A stretch of 64,000 nucleotides of DNA from an uncultured bacterium (GTDB lineage: Bacteria > Bacteroidota > Bacteroidia > Bacteroidales > Bacteroidaceae): the NCBI GenBank assembly GCA_905214795.1, contig CAJMNM010000013.1, forward strand, positions 12,721-76,720, given 5' to 3'. Positions 26,542-35,858 of the stretch are shown here, piece after piece. The notes beneath the pieces are model-generated. The model was given only the letters and a program-made list of their open reading frames with translations, was not told the DNA's origin and made no database searches. A program made the position numbers and the translations under genes. Every line of letters starts with the position of its first letter. The first letter of the stretch is position 1.

Positions 26542-26584
26542 GTTTAAGCAAGACAATCAAAATCTAACGAGAGTATAATATAGA

Positions 26585-28159
26585 ATGACCAGCGAAGTAA
26601 TAGTAGATGTTCAGCCGAAAGAAATTTCCATCGCCTTGTTGGAAGACAAGCGCCTTGTAGAATTTCAGAAAGAGGGCCGTGCGGCCACTTTTTCAGTAGG
26701 CAATATTTACCTGGCCAAGGTTAAAAAACTGATGCCAGGCCTCAATGCATGCTTTGTGAATGTAGGCTATGAACGCGATGCCTTTCTACATTATCTGGAT
26801 TTAAGTCCACAATTTAACTCATACGCCAAATATCTTAAACAGGTAAGCAGCGACAAAAAGAAACTTTACCCTATTTCTAAAGCGATTATCCAGCCGGAAC
26901 TGGCAAAGGAAGGTAGTGTGCAGAATGTTCTCAAGGTGGGTCAGGAAGTTTTGGTACAGATAGTGAAAGAACCTATCTCAACCAAAGGTCCGCGCCTCAC
27001 TTGTGAAATATCCTTCCCCGGACGCTATTTGGTATTAATGCCTTTCCAAGAAAAAGTTTCCGTATCCACAAAAATCAAGTCGTCAGCAGAACGTGCCCGA
27101 CTCAAACAGCTCATCCAAAGCATCAAGCCGAAAAATTTCGGTGTCATTGTCAGAACAGTGGCTGAAGGAAAACGTGTGGCGGAACTTGACATGGAACTTA
27201 AAGCTCTTCTTAAAAGATGGGATGAGACAATTACTAAAGTGCAAAAAGCCACTCAACTGCCGACATTGGTTTATGAAGAAACCAGCAGAACAGTGGCCAT
27301 GTTACGCGACTTGTTCAATCCTTCATATGAAAATATCTACATTAATGATACTGATATTTTCAATGAGGTAAAAAATTATGTGTCGCTTATTGCACCCGAA
27401 AGCGCTAATATTGTTAAGCCCTACACAGGTAAACTTCCCATCTTCGACAATTTTGATGTGACGAAACAAATCAAATCGTCCTTCGGTAAAACGGTTTCTT
27501 ATAAACATGGCGCTTATCTTATCATCGAACATACTGAAGCACTTCATGTAGTCGATGTCAATAGCGGCAACCGCTCAAAATCAGCGGACGGCCAGGAAGC
27601 CAATGCGCTCGATGTCAATCTGGGCGCGGCTGATGAATTGGCCCGCCAATTAAGATTGAGAGATATGGGTGGTATTATCGTTGTGGATTTCATTGACATG
27701 AGTCTGGCCGAGGACCGGCAAAAATTGTATGAGCGAATGTGCGAAAACATGAAACATGACAGGGCTCGTCACAACATTCTGCCATTAAGCAAGTTTGGCT
27801 TAATGCAAATCACCAGACAACGTGTCCGTCCTGTGATGGATGTCAATGTAGACGAAGTATGTCCTACATGTTTTGGTAAAGGAACAGTTAAATCCAGCTT
27901 CCTGTTTACCGAAGTGTTGGAACATAAAATTCAGACCATGGTAGAAAAACTGGGCATCAGGAACTTCAGCCTGCATGTTCATCCTTATGTCGCAGCGTAC
28001 ATCAACCAGGGAATCGTTTCATTAAAACGAAAATGGCAGATGAAATACGGTTTTGGAATAAGAATCATTCCAAGCCAGAAACTGGCTTTCCTGCAATACG
28101 AATTCTATGATAAAAACGGACAGGAAATCGACATGAAGGAAGAAATCGAATTAACATAA
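26585..28159 (+). CDS. rng: Rne/Rng family ribonuclease (RNase G-like)
   Basis: A 524-residue endoribonuclease of the RNase E/G family. The order is an S1-like domain near the N-terminus (GNIYLAKVKKLMPGLNACFVNVGYERDAFLH), RNase-H-like and 5'-sensor parts, the catalytic Asp segment ALHVVDVNSGN and IVVDFIDM, and the Zn-link CPTCFGKG. It cuts AU-rich single-stranded RNA in rRNA maturation and mRNA decay. The lack of a long C-terminal scaffold makes it RNase G-like. The hairpin in its leader hints at leader control. Confidence 0.93.
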   Translation: MTSEVIVDVQPKEISIALLEDKRLVEFQKEGRAATFSVGNIYLAKVKKLMPGLNACFVNVGYERDAFLHYLDLSPQFNSYAKYLKQVSSDKKKLYPISKAIIQPELAKEGSVQNVLKVGQEVLVQIVKEPISTKGPRLTCEISFPGRYLVLMPFQEKVSVSTKIKSSAERARLKQLIQSIKPKNFGVIVRTVAEGKRVAELDMELKALLKRWDETITKVQKATQLPTLVYEETSRTVAMLRDLFNPSYENIYINDTDIFNEVKNYVSLIAPESANIVKPYTGKLPIFDNFDVTKQIKSSFGKTVSYKHGAYLIIEHTEALHVVDVNSGNRSKSADGQEANALDVNLGAADELARQLRLRDMGGIIVVDFIDMSLAEDRQKLYERMCENMKHDRARHNILPLSKFGLMQITRQRVRPVMDVNVDEVCPTCFGKGTVKSSFLFTEVLEHKIQTMVEKLGIRNFSLHVHPYVAAYINQGIVSLKRKWQMKYGFGIRIIPSQKLAFLQYEFYDKNGQEIDMKEEIELT

Positions 28160-28164
28160 CTCAT

Positions 28165-28214
28165 AAATAAAAGAGATTACCGTCATGAATAGAGACAGGT
28201 AATCTCTTTTATTT
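28165..28214 (+). terminator. Intrinsic terminator of rng
   Basis: AAATAAAAGAGATTACC pairs perfectly with GGTAATCTCTTTTATTT (17 bp, 16-nt loop), starting just after the rng stop codon. Confidence 0.85.
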
Positions 28215-28388
28215 ATTTCATAGCTTGTTTCTCTTTCACAGAATTTATGGTCAAAACAAAACCAGCTCTAAATACAAGAGTTTTTATGCGTTAACATTAG
28301 TTTGTTTTTACAATAAAATATAACATTTTTTATCACAAAGAAACAAGAAAGCATATTTTATAGGCTTGTTATGCAAGAAAGAATTTAT

Positions 28389-28396
28389 TATATTTG
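28389..28396 (+). promoter_or_regulatory. -7 promoter box of the GH25 gene
   Basis: TATATTTG, with CTTG (28365-28368) 20 bp upstream in the -33 position, 21 bp before the start codon. Confidence 0.6.
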
Positions 28397-28417
28397 CGCC
28401 ATAACAAATGACCCACC

Positions 28418-29227
28418 ATGCATAAACATATCAGCTATCTTTTTCTACTATTTTTTCTATTTTATACACTTTCTGTTGATGCCCGTAAAAAGAATAACAG
28501 AGACCGTGAAACAAACGAAAATCTAATTGCGATGATTGAGCCGGACGAAATGGCACGTCCCGCTATAGCCCACCACATCGTAGCACCAATAGAAGAAGCA
28601 TCACGTCATCATATCACGCCAACCAATAACAGATATGGTATTGACGTTTCCAGATATCAGGGAAAAATTGACTGGGAAAAGGTTAAAACGGATGAGAATG
28701 CCGGTTATGTATATATCAAAGCGACAGAAGGCGCCTCACTGATAGACCGCACTTATCATTACAATCTGCGCGAGGCCAAAAAGGCCGGTCTTAAAGTAGG
28801 CTGCTATCACTTCTTCAGTCCGACAGTTCCACCTGAGGAACAGTTTAAAAATTTCAGCGAAACCGTAAAACTGGAAGAACAGGATTTGATTCCTATTATT
28901 GATGTAGAGATAATTGGACGTACTAACGTGGAAAGTTTCCGTAAAAGACTAGACAGCTTTTTGGAAATGGTCAAGAAACATTATGGTCTGAATCCCATTA
29001 TCTATACATCAAGCAATTTTTATAATAAATATCTTGCAGGCAGATATACCGAATACAAGTATATGATTGCACGTTATAAGGAAGAGGTTCCCGAACTGAC
29101 AGACGATATCAAATTCGTTATGTGGCAATTTACCGCAAGCGGACGCATTAAAGGAATCAATGGCCCTGTAGACAGAAGTCGTTTCATGGATGATTACCAT
29201 TTGGGAGACATCTTGATTAAACGATAA
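28418..29227 (+). CDS. Glycoside hydrolase family 25 (lysozyme-like) protein
   Basis: A 269-residue protein with an N-terminal signal or anchor helix (LFLLFFLFYTLSV, then DARKK). The GH25 domain runs from about residue 72: YGIDVSRYQGKIDWEKVK with the first catalytic-site Asp, then YIKATEGA, and the catalytic Asp-x-Glu in IIDVEII near residue 166. It should cleave the N-acetylmuramic-N-acetylglucosamine bonds of peptidoglycan in the periplasm or outside. The role in wall turnover is inferred. It is followed by rlmH after 62 bp. Confidence 0.88.
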   Translation: MHKHISYLFLLFFLFYTLSVDARKKNNRDRETNENLIAMIEPDEMARPAIAHHIVAPIEEASRHHITPTNNRYGIDVSRYQGKIDWEKVKTDENAGYVYIKATEGASLIDRTYHYNLREAKKAGLKVGCYHFFSPTVPPEEQFKNFSETVKLEEQDLIPIIDVEIIGRTNVESFRKRLDSFLEMVKKHYGLNPIIYTSSNFYNKYLAGRYTEYKYMIARYKEEVPELTDDIKFVMWQFTASGRIKGINGPVDRSRFMDDYHLGDILIKR

Positions 29228-29289
29228 GAAGCAGATACACAATTGATACAGACATCGTATACCATATTATTACACATTTATTCCGCTAC

Positions 29290-29763
29290 ATGAAAATAAC
29301 ATTACTTGTCGTCGGAAAAACAACCGATCCTCATTTCATTGCTACAACTGACGATTATCTCAAACGCGTAGGGCATTATCTGCCTATGAACATGGAAGTG
29401 ATTCCGGAATTGAAAAATGCCAAAAACCTATCTCCTGACCAGCAAAAAGAAAAAGAAGCGGATTTTATTTTAAAAGCATTTCAGCCCGGCGACCGTATAA
29501 TCCTGCTGGACGAACACGGTAAGATGTACCGTTCATTAGAATTTGCAGATTGGATTCAGAAAAAGATGCTTGCCGGTGTCAAACGGTTATTACTCGTTGT
29601 TGGCGGACCATATGGATTTTCACCACGCATTTATGCGGCGGCCCATGAAAAGATTTCTCTTTCTGCCATGACATTCTCACATCAGATGATACGTCTGCTT
29701 ATAGCAGAGCAAGTATATCGCGCAATGACAATTCTTAACAACGAACCTTATCATCACGAATAA
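29290..29763 (+). CDS. rlmH: 23S rRNA (pseudouridine1915-N3)-methyltransferase
   Basis: A 157-residue SPOUT-class enzyme. The N-terminal MKITLLVVGKT, DRIILLDEHGKMY (about 72-84), LLLVVGGPYGFS (about 99-110) and the C-terminal SAMTFSHQMIRLLIAEQVYRA segment are the RlmH signatures. It methylates pseudouridine 1915 in helix 69 of 23S rRNA on the assembled 70S ribosome. Length is exactly typical. Confidence 0.95.
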   Translation: MKITLLVVGKTTDPHFIATTDDYLKRVGHYLPMNMEVIPELKNAKNLSPDQQKEKEADFILKAFQPGDRIILLDEHGKMYRSLEFADWIQKKMLAGVKRLLLVVGGPYGFSPRIYAAAHEKISLSAMTFSHQMIRLLIAEQVYRAMTILNNEPYHHE

Positions 29764-29782
29764 GAGCGTATGAAGCAAAGTA

Positions 29783-30847
29783 TCATTTTCCGTCCTCACA
29801 AATAAAATCCAAAACAACAGGAAAATGATCACTATATCCCCCTTTATAGAACGGACCCTGATAAGTTCTGAACGGTTTCACACCACCATAGGTTTGTTCG
29901 GATTCATATAAAAACGGAAAAGCAGCTACACGATAACTGTCCGGTTCTACCGAATAGCGGGACTCTTTATCCGATAAGAAAACCGGACTAACCAGGATAT
30001 GATCTATATGTTCCCATATTCCTCTGTAACGATATGACCCTCTAATGTCTTTATGCTCAGTCTCATTTAAATTCAAAGAAAAAAGACATCCCGGAACATT
30101 ACCGGTAACAGCCTTATTGGTGTCCACACCAAACGGCCTTACCCCCAGAATCTTACTAAAAATCTTATCCGAAACAACAGCATTAAAATCCCCCATCACA
30201 ACGATACGCGGCTGCGAATCAAAGGACTGTATGGAGTCCAGGATATGACGTAAAGTCTCGGCAGCCAATATCCGATGCTTGTTTGCCTGACGCGTCTGTC
30301 CGGCACGACTTGGAAAATGACAGACTATTGTATGTAGCGTGTCTCCATTCTGCAATTGCCCTGCAACATATAAGATATCACGCGTGGGCCGCAAACCATA
30401 TACTGACGATGGCACCCTGACTGCATGCCAGTTCAAAAGTTTAAAAGAACCCGGTTGATAAAGCAAAGCCACATTAATACCACGCATATCCGGAGATTTC
30501 GTTATAACATAATTATACCCAAGCACACGCAACGGCGAACGCCGGGTAAAATCAGATAACACAGAATCATTCTCCACTTCGCATAATCCCACCACATCCG
30601 GCAAACGTTCAGAAGAAAAGGCTGCTATCACCTTAGACAATGCCTGCTGCTTCTTCCAATAACGATATGGCGTCCATCTGTTTTCTCCCTCCGGAGTAAA
30701 GCTGTCATCTTGTTTAAGAGAATCATCATTGCAATCAAAGAAATTCTCCACATTATATGATACGATACGAAAACAAGGTTGAGCCGACAGAAAATCAGAC
30801 TTGCATGCTCCCCATAAAAGCAGCAATATGATTAGCCCGGTTTTCAT
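29783..30847 (-). CDS. Secreted endonuclease/exonuclease/phosphatase family protein
   Basis: A 354-residue protein with an N-terminal signal peptide (LIILLLLWGAC, which may be a lipobox). The EEP fold is clear: RIVSYNVENFFD near residue 28, VVGLCEVEN (about 99) with the metal Glu, IVMGDFNAV (about 214) and a final SDHFPVVLD (about 338) with the catalytic His. The family includes DNases, phosphodiesterases and lipid phosphatases; the substrate is unknown. Its start overlaps the stop of the upstream beta-helix lipoprotein gene by 4 bp. Confidence 0.85.
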   Translation of the reverse strand: MKTGLIILLLLWGACKSDFLSAQPCFRIVSYNVENFFDCNDDSLKQDDSFTPEGENRWTPYRYWKKQQALSKVIAAFSSERLPDVVGLCEVENDSVLSDFTRRSPLRVLGYNYVITKSPDMRGINVALLYQPGSFKLLNWHAVRVPSSVYGLRPTRDILYVAGQLQNGDTLHTIVCHFPSRAGQTRQANKHRILAAETLRHILDSIQSFDSQPRIVVMGDFNAVVSDKIFSKILGVRPFGVDTNKAVTGNVPGCLFSLNLNETEHKDIRGSYRYRGIWEHIDHILVSPVFLSDKESRYSVEPDSYRVAAFPFLYESEQTYGGVKPFRTYQGPFYKGGYSDHFPVVLDFICEDGK

Positions 30848-32319
30848 TCCTCCGATGCTGAAACAAATTCATAACAGCCGGCATCCGGCCCTTCGTCTGA
30901 AACACGTGAATTGCCATCGTAATCCATCGGATACTGCTCAGCCCACTGCATTGCGCCGATATTCCGTGCGGCAGACAACGAATCAAGCCTGAAATCATAC
31001 AGATAATTGTCCGTATCAAATAATTTAAAATGTTTCTGCTGGCCGTCGTCATCCGAATCCTTATCATAAACAATATTGACGAACCGGGCCGCGTCTGTAC
31101 TTTCAGCCGTTCTCAATAAACAATTACCAAAATAATAATCTACATTGTTATCAGGGTCATCTATGCTGCCTATCACTACATCATCAGCATATCCGGTCAT
31201 GATACAATTCAAGAAATGAGCATGTCTCAAAGGATAAGGTTGCGACATCCACTGATTAGAAAAGAACAAAGCGTCGCCACGCTCGGCATCCCACGGATAA
31301 AACTGCGCCAGCGTACAATGAACAAAATCAACCCATCCGCCCCAAACAGCGACACAATGTCCCAATGTATTGCTGATTTGTGAGTTGGACACCAAAACCT
31401 TACAAGAATAAAGTCCGAGCCCGTCACCGCCGATATTATGCAACACACTGTTCGAAAGCGTCAGCTTAACCTGTTCCACTGTTGAACTGTCACAACGAAT
31501 GCCATATGAGGCACTATGAATATCCACATAATCCATCCTGTTATCCATACTGGACGCTTTTAATAAGATTCCTCCCCAGCGCGAAGGAGTATTATCATAT
31601 GGCAAATAGTCAAACATACGGTCTGTCCGGTCTCCTCTGAACACAACCGGTTGTTCCAATGTGCCCTCGGCTACAATCCGTCCATGTACTATAAGATTTG
31701 ATTTGTCGTGAAAATACAACTGAACCCCCTGTTTTAATGTCAGGGTAGCTCCCTCCTTCACAGACAGACTGTCATAAATTACAAACGGACGCCCTTTCTC
31801 CAGTACGGTATCTGCTGCTATTTCTTTTCCTTTCCATATATAAGCATCCTGTCCGGTTGCAGATAAGATAACACTCTGCTCGGCGCCACTTTCCAATGAG
31901 AAAATAAGTGTATCATCAAGTATTACGGGAGCATCCTGTCCGTTTTCAGGCATCGTAACTTCAGCAAATACCCGTATGCTGTCTCCTTTACGGACCTCAA
32001 AATCATAAGCCTTGGCACCACTTTCTTTTTCCAGATAAGAGCCATCAACATTTATACGGAATGGAGTATTTTCCCCTTTATGCAAACGGACCGAAACAAT
32101 GCGTATTCCATCATCATTATAATTATATACCATCATCTGACGCGTACTGGAGCCGACTGTAGAAATCACCGTGTCAAACTGTATGGTATCGGTTGAGAAT
32201 GTCAACACCGCATTACGGTCTGTTGTGAAAGACATCGCATCATCACATGAAGCCACAGTTCCCATAACTATGGTACAACATAAAGACGCAAACAACAAGG
32301 AAAAATATGATTTACGCAT
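30844..32319 (-). CDS. Parallel beta-helix lipoprotein
   Basis: A 491-residue lipoprotein from the ATG at 32319 (MRKSYFSLLF); the signal ends in a lipobox around TVASC. It has a beta-sandwich region (about 40-190), then right-handed parallel beta-helix repeats with isolated hydrophobic residues (about 200-440) like those of polysaccharide lyases and adhesins. I cannot see a clear catalytic site. A longer frame begins at 32409, but it has no good start and the extra residues do not look like a signal. Secretion to the surface is likely. Confidence 0.78.
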   Translation of the reverse strand: MRKSYFSLLFASLCCTIVMGTVASCDDAMSFTTDRNAVLTFSTDTIQFDTVISTVGSSTRQMMVYNYNDDGIRIVSVRLHKGENTPFRINVDGSYLEKESGAKAYDFEVRKGDSIRVFAEVTMPENGQDAPVILDDTLIFSLESGAEQSVILSATGQDAYIWKGKEIAADTVLEKGRPFVIYDSLSVKEGATLTLKQGVQLYFHDKSNLIVHGRIVAEGTLEQPVVFRGDRTDRMFDYLPYDNTPSRWGGILLKASSMDNRMDYVDIHSASYGIRCDSSTVEQVKLTLSNSVLHNIGGDGLGLYSCKVLVSNSQISNTLGHCVAVWGGWVDFVHCTLAQFYPWDAERGDALFFSNQWMSQPYPLRHAHFLNCIMTGYADDVVIGSIDDPDNNVDYYFGNCLLRTAESTDAARFVNIVYDKDSDDDGQQKHFKLFDTDNYLYDFRLDSLSAARNIGAMQWAEQYPMDYDGNSRVSDEGPDAGCYEFVSASEE

Positions 32320-32393
32320 AAACTGAATTGAAATTGAGGTGCATGAAAACAAGAAAGAAAACCTCGTATACTTTGAACGACTTCTTAAGAATG

Positions 32394-32422
32394 GGGGCAG
32401 AAACCACATTCACGTCTGCCCC
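32394..32422. terminator. Hairpin between pepD and the beta-helix lipoprotein gene
   Basis: GGGGCAGA pairs perfectly with TCTGCCCC (8 bp, 13-nt loop) downstream of pepD on the minus strand. The following T content is modest, so partial termination is likely. Confidence 0.5.
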
Positions 32423-32436
32423 ACTCTTTATAAATT

Positions 32437-33894
32437 TTATGCCTTAACCGGCACTTCCTTCAAAATGGCTTTAATATGATTCCAGACCATTTCCACAGTC
32501 GGAATCAACAAGCGCTCGTCAGGAGAATGCACGCCGCGCAACGTAGGACCAAAAGATACCATATCCAGCCCCGGATACTTTTCACTGAACAAGCCACACT
32601 CCAGACCTGCATGAATACCCTTTACCTCCGGTTCGCGGTTAAACAAAGCACGATAAGTATCTACGGCAATCTTCAATACTTCTGATGCCGGATTCATTTT
32701 CCATCCCGGATAACCTTCACCGACTTCTACCTTTGCACCCGCCAGTTCAAATACGGCCTCAATAGTGTTGCTCATGTTATGACGGGCACTGAGCAGACTA
32801 CTGCGCTGACTGCTGTTGACAACAATCTTATTGTCATTCTCTAATTTTATACTTGCCAGATTCGAGCTTGTCTCTACCAGATCAATATCCTGACACATTG
32901 ACAACACGCCATTATGAACAGCCTGCAAAGCCCAGATGAGACGACGAGCCACATCACGGTCAACAGCCTTATCTGCAGGCGACTCACTCTGCAACAATAA
33001 TTCCATTGTCGGTTCTGTCACCCGGTACTCTTCTTCCACATCTGCACTGAACAGATTCCAGTCCACACGGATATTCTCCTTGTCCTTCATTGGAATAGCG
33101 CAAACGGCCACCGCCTCACGTGGAATTGCGTTATGAAGTCCGCCCGCCTGTATATCGCATAAATACAAATCATATTTTCTGTAACTCTGATACAGAAAAC
33201 GGGTCAGCAACTTATTAGCGTTCGCGCGCTTTTTATTAATGTCATCACCGGAATGCCCCCCGGAAAGTCCTTTTATTTTAAGTTCAAAATAAAAATAATC
33301 CTTAGGCGCGTCTATTGGAGTAAAATCAAAAACAGCCTGGGTACGGCATCCTCCGGCACAACTCACAAACAACTGCCCTTCGTCCTCAGAATCCAGATTG
33401 AGCAGATAATCTCCCGACATAAAACCGGACTTCATGCCAAAGGCACCTGTCAGACCGGTTTCCTCGTCACGTGTAAAAACACATTCTATCGGTCCATGAG
33501 GAATGTCTTCAGCGTCAAGTAAAGCCAACTCCATGGCGATGCCTATACCGTCATCCGCTCCAAGAGTAGTACCTTCCGCGCGCATCCAGTCACCTTCAAT
33601 TACAGTACGAATCGCGTCTTTGGTAAAATCAAAATCCACATCACGGTTCTTTTCACACACCATATCCATGTGGCTCTGAAGAATCACAGTCTTACGATTC
33701 TCATATCCTGATGTCGCTCCTTTCTTAATCAATACATTACCAACTTCATCCACCTTGCATTCCAATCCGCGTTCTTCAGCAAAATTACGCAGATAATCAA
33801 TCATCTTCTCTTCATGTTTTGAGGGGCGAGGCACCTTATTCACCTCTGCAAAAAAACGAAACACCTCTTGTGGTGCGGGAAATTTCTGTTCCAT
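32437..33894 (-). CDS. pepD: Aminoacyl-histidine dipeptidase
   Basis: A 485-residue M20-family metallopeptidase of the PepD/carnosinase type. Zinc ligands are seen in QSHMDMVCEKN (about residue 73), TLGADDGIG (about 113, bridging Asp), CVFTRDEETGLTGA (catalytic Glu and ligand, about 140) and the HSGDDI segment. It cleaves Xaa-His dipeptides such as beta-alanyl-histidine and is cytoplasmic. Length is typical. It faces away from the small membrane protein gene at 34002. Confidence 0.92.
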   Translation of the reverse strand: MEQKFPAPQEVFRFFAEVNKVPRPSKHEEKMIDYLRNFAEERGLECKVDEVGNVLIKKGATSGYENRKTVILQSHMDMVCEKNRDVDFDFTKDAIRTVIEGDWMRAEGTTLGADDGIGIAMELALLDAEDIPHGPIECVFTRDEETGLTGAFGMKSGFMSGDYLLNLDSEDEGQLFVSCAGGCRTQAVFDFTPIDAPKDYFYFELKIKGLSGGHSGDDINKKRANANKLLTRFLYQSYRKYDLYLCDIQAGGLHNAIPREAVAVCAIPMKDKENIRVDWNLFSADVEEEYRVTEPTMELLLQSESPADKAVDRDVARRLIWALQAVHNGVLSMCQDIDLVETSSNLASIKLENDNKIVVNSSQRSSLLSARHNMSNTIEAVFELAGAKVEVGEGYPGWKMNPASEVLKIAVDTYRALFNREPEVKGIHAGLECGLFSEKYPGLDMVSFGPTLRGVHSPDERLLIPTVEMVWNHIKAILKEVPVKA

Positions 33895-33973
33895 TTTAAT
33901 TCTGTTTTGTATACTTTTGTTGCTAAAATTAGTTAAAAGACACTTTGAAGTTCTATCTGAATCTTTTATAAGT

Positions 33974-33981
33974 TATCTTTG
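33974..33981 (+). promoter_or_regulatory. -7 promoter box of the 34002 gene
   Basis: TATCTTTG matches TAnnTTTG, 20 bp before the start codon. Confidence 0.55.
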
Positions 33982-34001
33982 CACTACAAATATACATAAA
34001 A

Positions 34002-34211
34002 ATGTTGAAGACTCTGTTATTTACGCTGATTATTGTCGCAATAAGTATGTGCTTGTTAGCCATCAAAATCATTGTGAAAAAACGTGGACGTTTTCCTAAC
34101 ACACATGTAGGACATAGCGCCGCTATGCGCAAACGCGGAATCACTTGCGTACAATCAATGGATGCTATGGAACGCATAGAAAATCCGCACCGTATCTCAG
34201 AGCGTTCATAA
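34002..34211 (+). CDS. Small single-pass membrane protein, unknown function
   Basis: A 69-residue protein with one N-terminal membrane helix (about residues 4-24) followed by a basic stretch and a short soluble tail. The tail has GRFPNTHVGHSAAMRKRGITC with one cysteine. It resembles a short membrane protein I recall from other Bacteroidales, but I cannot name its function. A -7 box 20 bp upstream supports it as a real gene; it lies 51 bp before the OmpH-like gene. Confidence 0.65.
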   Translation: MLKTLLFTLIIVAISMCLLAIKIIVKKRGRFPNTHVGHSAAMRKRGITCVQSMDAMERIENPHRISERS

Positions 34212-34262
34212 TTGCACGGGAGCATAAAAATAAGAGAAATAAAACTGTAATAACTTTAATAA

Positions 34263-34883
34263 ATGAAAACAAGAAGCTTTTTGGGCATTGGTATCGTTGC
34301 CCTCACTGCAGCATTAAGTATGACCGGATGCAACAAGGCATCAGAAGACACCACCAATACTACAGCTACTGAAGTTCCTACCGGAGGTTTAAAAATAGCT
34401 TATGTAGAAATTGATACCTTGATGTCACAATACAATTTCTGTAAAGACTATACTTTGCTGATGAACAAAAAAGGCGAAAACATCCGCGCCACTTTGGCTG
34501 CTAAGGAACGTGCCCTCCAGAGTAAAGCTGCCGAACTGCAACACAAATACGAATCAAACCAGTTCACTACACGCGACCAGGTTGAGCAGGCACAGATGGC
34601 CCTTACCAAACAGCAGCAGGATCTTCAGGCTCTTAATGACCGTCTGATGAATGATTTTGCAGAAGAACAGGCCAAATACAACACCGCTATGCGCGATTCA
34701 ATACAGGCTTTTCTTAAAGAATACAATAAAGCTAAAAAATTCGATTACATCATTAGCAAGGCAGGCGATAATCTGCTTGTAGCAAATGCTAAATACGACA
34801 TCACAAATGATGTAGTGAAAGGATTGAACAAACGTTATAAGACAGACCCTGAGGTTGCCAAAAAGATTGGAACTGAAAAATAA
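34263..34883 (+). CDS. OmpH/Skp-like periplasmic lipoprotein
   Basis: A 206-residue lipoprotein: a signal peptide with lipobox ending MTGC, a low-complexity Thr/Ser linker (about 23-42), then the OmpH core beginning LKIAYVEIDTLMSQYNF and long coiled coil (about 60-160, rich in Lys, Glu and Gln) ending in a beta strand. Skp/OmpH chaperones hold outer-membrane proteins in the periplasm. A membrane-anchored form is seen in Bacteroidetes. It is the last gene before the accessory island and is closed by a terminator. Confidence 0.85.
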   Translation: MKTRSFLGIGIVALTAALSMTGCNKASEDTTNTTATEVPTGGLKIAYVEIDTLMSQYNFCKDYTLLMNKKGENIRATLAAKERALQSKAAELQHKYESNQFTTRDQVEQAQMALTKQQQDLQALNDRLMNDFAEEQAKYNTAMRDSIQAFLKEYNKAKKFDYIISKAGDNLLVANAKYDITNDVVKGLNKRYKTDPEVAKKIGTEK

Positions 34884-34918
34884 CGAACATTCGGTAAGAT
34901 TACTTACCTAAAGATACC

Positions 34919-34962
34919 AAGCCAACTAATTTACAATACTTTATGCATGAATTAGTTGGCTT
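34919..34962 (+). terminator. Intrinsic terminator of the OmpH-like gene
   Basis: AAGCCAACTAATT pairs perfectly with AATTAGTTGGCTT (13 bp, 18-nt loop), followed by GTTTTATAA. It marks the left edge of the accessory island. Confidence 0.8.
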
Positions 34963-35157
34963 GTTTTATAATGTTTACTGAACATCCCTGAAAAAGCCTT
35001 CTCAAAAAAAGTTTTTTCCGGACAAAAATAATCTGTGTCCTTTGCGTCACCCCTTTATTTCTTTTTATCTATTGTTTTTATAGCATATTTTTACCATACA
35101 TAAAACCTTACTACAGCATAGCAGTAACATCTTTTTCTCAGATGGACAATCTTTGCT

Positions 35158-35844
35158 TTACATCCTCATTCTAACCATCTGAGGAATATATTGATTCTTC
35201 TTATTTATATCACCTAACCCAAGCCTAGGATAAACCATTCCTCCAACTCCAGGAATCACTTCACTCCCTTGACGATCTTCATCAACAGCAAACTGAAGAA
35301 AAAGAAACTTGTTGCTTATCTCCTCAGGAAACTCCTTCAATAGATTAGGCTGAGCATCCTTATACATTACAGGTGCCATGATAACAATCATCTGCGGATG
35401 CACACGATCAATCAGTCGTGTGAGTTGAGTCTTAACCACACACGATGAACTAATGATTGATTTCACAATGACCAACAGACGGCAGTTCGCTATCGGTTCT
35501 TCGTATGCTTTTACGATAGGCGAAATCTCTACCGTCTCACCATTATCAGACTGATATACAACATTTCGGGTATTCCAATATATCGACACATGCAATTCAC
35601 CTTTACCAAAACCGTTTTCCACACCTTTAGCCAACCAGTCGGCATCTTCAGACGCACATACCAACATTGTTTCCTCAGCACGCACATCACCGACCTTCTT
35701 AGCCAATACACGTCCCAGTTCTACGCCAAGCACTTCAAATGCGCTACGATACGCCTCCACACTAGTCGTCTTGTCGGCCAATGCATCCAAAGACTTTCGA
35801 ATCACCGTCTCATCTCCGTACTGTAGATTTTCATATCTTCTCAT
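35158..35844 (-). CDS. Phosphoribosyltransferase-fold protein with degenerate PRPP loop
   Basis: A 228-residue protein from ATG 35844 (MRRYENLQYG); an ATG at 35886 would give 242 residues and overlap the nuclease gene by 28 bp. A strand-helix TMLVCASEDADWLAKGV (59-75) and a strand LLVIVKSIISSS (123-134) followed by QMIVIMAP resemble the type I phosphoribosyltransferase core. The PRPP signature's two acidic residues are replaced by Lys129 and Ser129-130 region, so catalysis is doubtful. The C-terminal PGVGGMVYPRLG ... KNQYIP looks like the PRTase-CE conflict-system group, as I recall it. It is the last gene of the trio. Confidence 0.55.
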   Translation of the reverse strand: MRRYENLQYGDETVIRKSLDALADKTTSVEAYRSAFEVLGVELGRVLAKKVGDVRAEETMLVCASEDADWLAKGVENGFGKGELHVSIYWNTRNVVYQSDNGETVEISPIVKAYEEPIANCRLLVIVKSIISSSCVVKTQLTRLIDRVHPQMIVIMAPVMYKDAQPNLLKEFPEEISNKFLFLQFAVDEDRQGSEVIPGVGGMVYPRLGLGDINKKNQYIPQMVRMRM

Positions 35845-35858
35845 AACACAATCTCTTT

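Noticed and set aside
35158..35844. Calling the trio's last gene an active phosphoribosyltransferase
   Set aside because: The acidic pair of the PRPP loop is absent; only a fold-level resemblance is supported.
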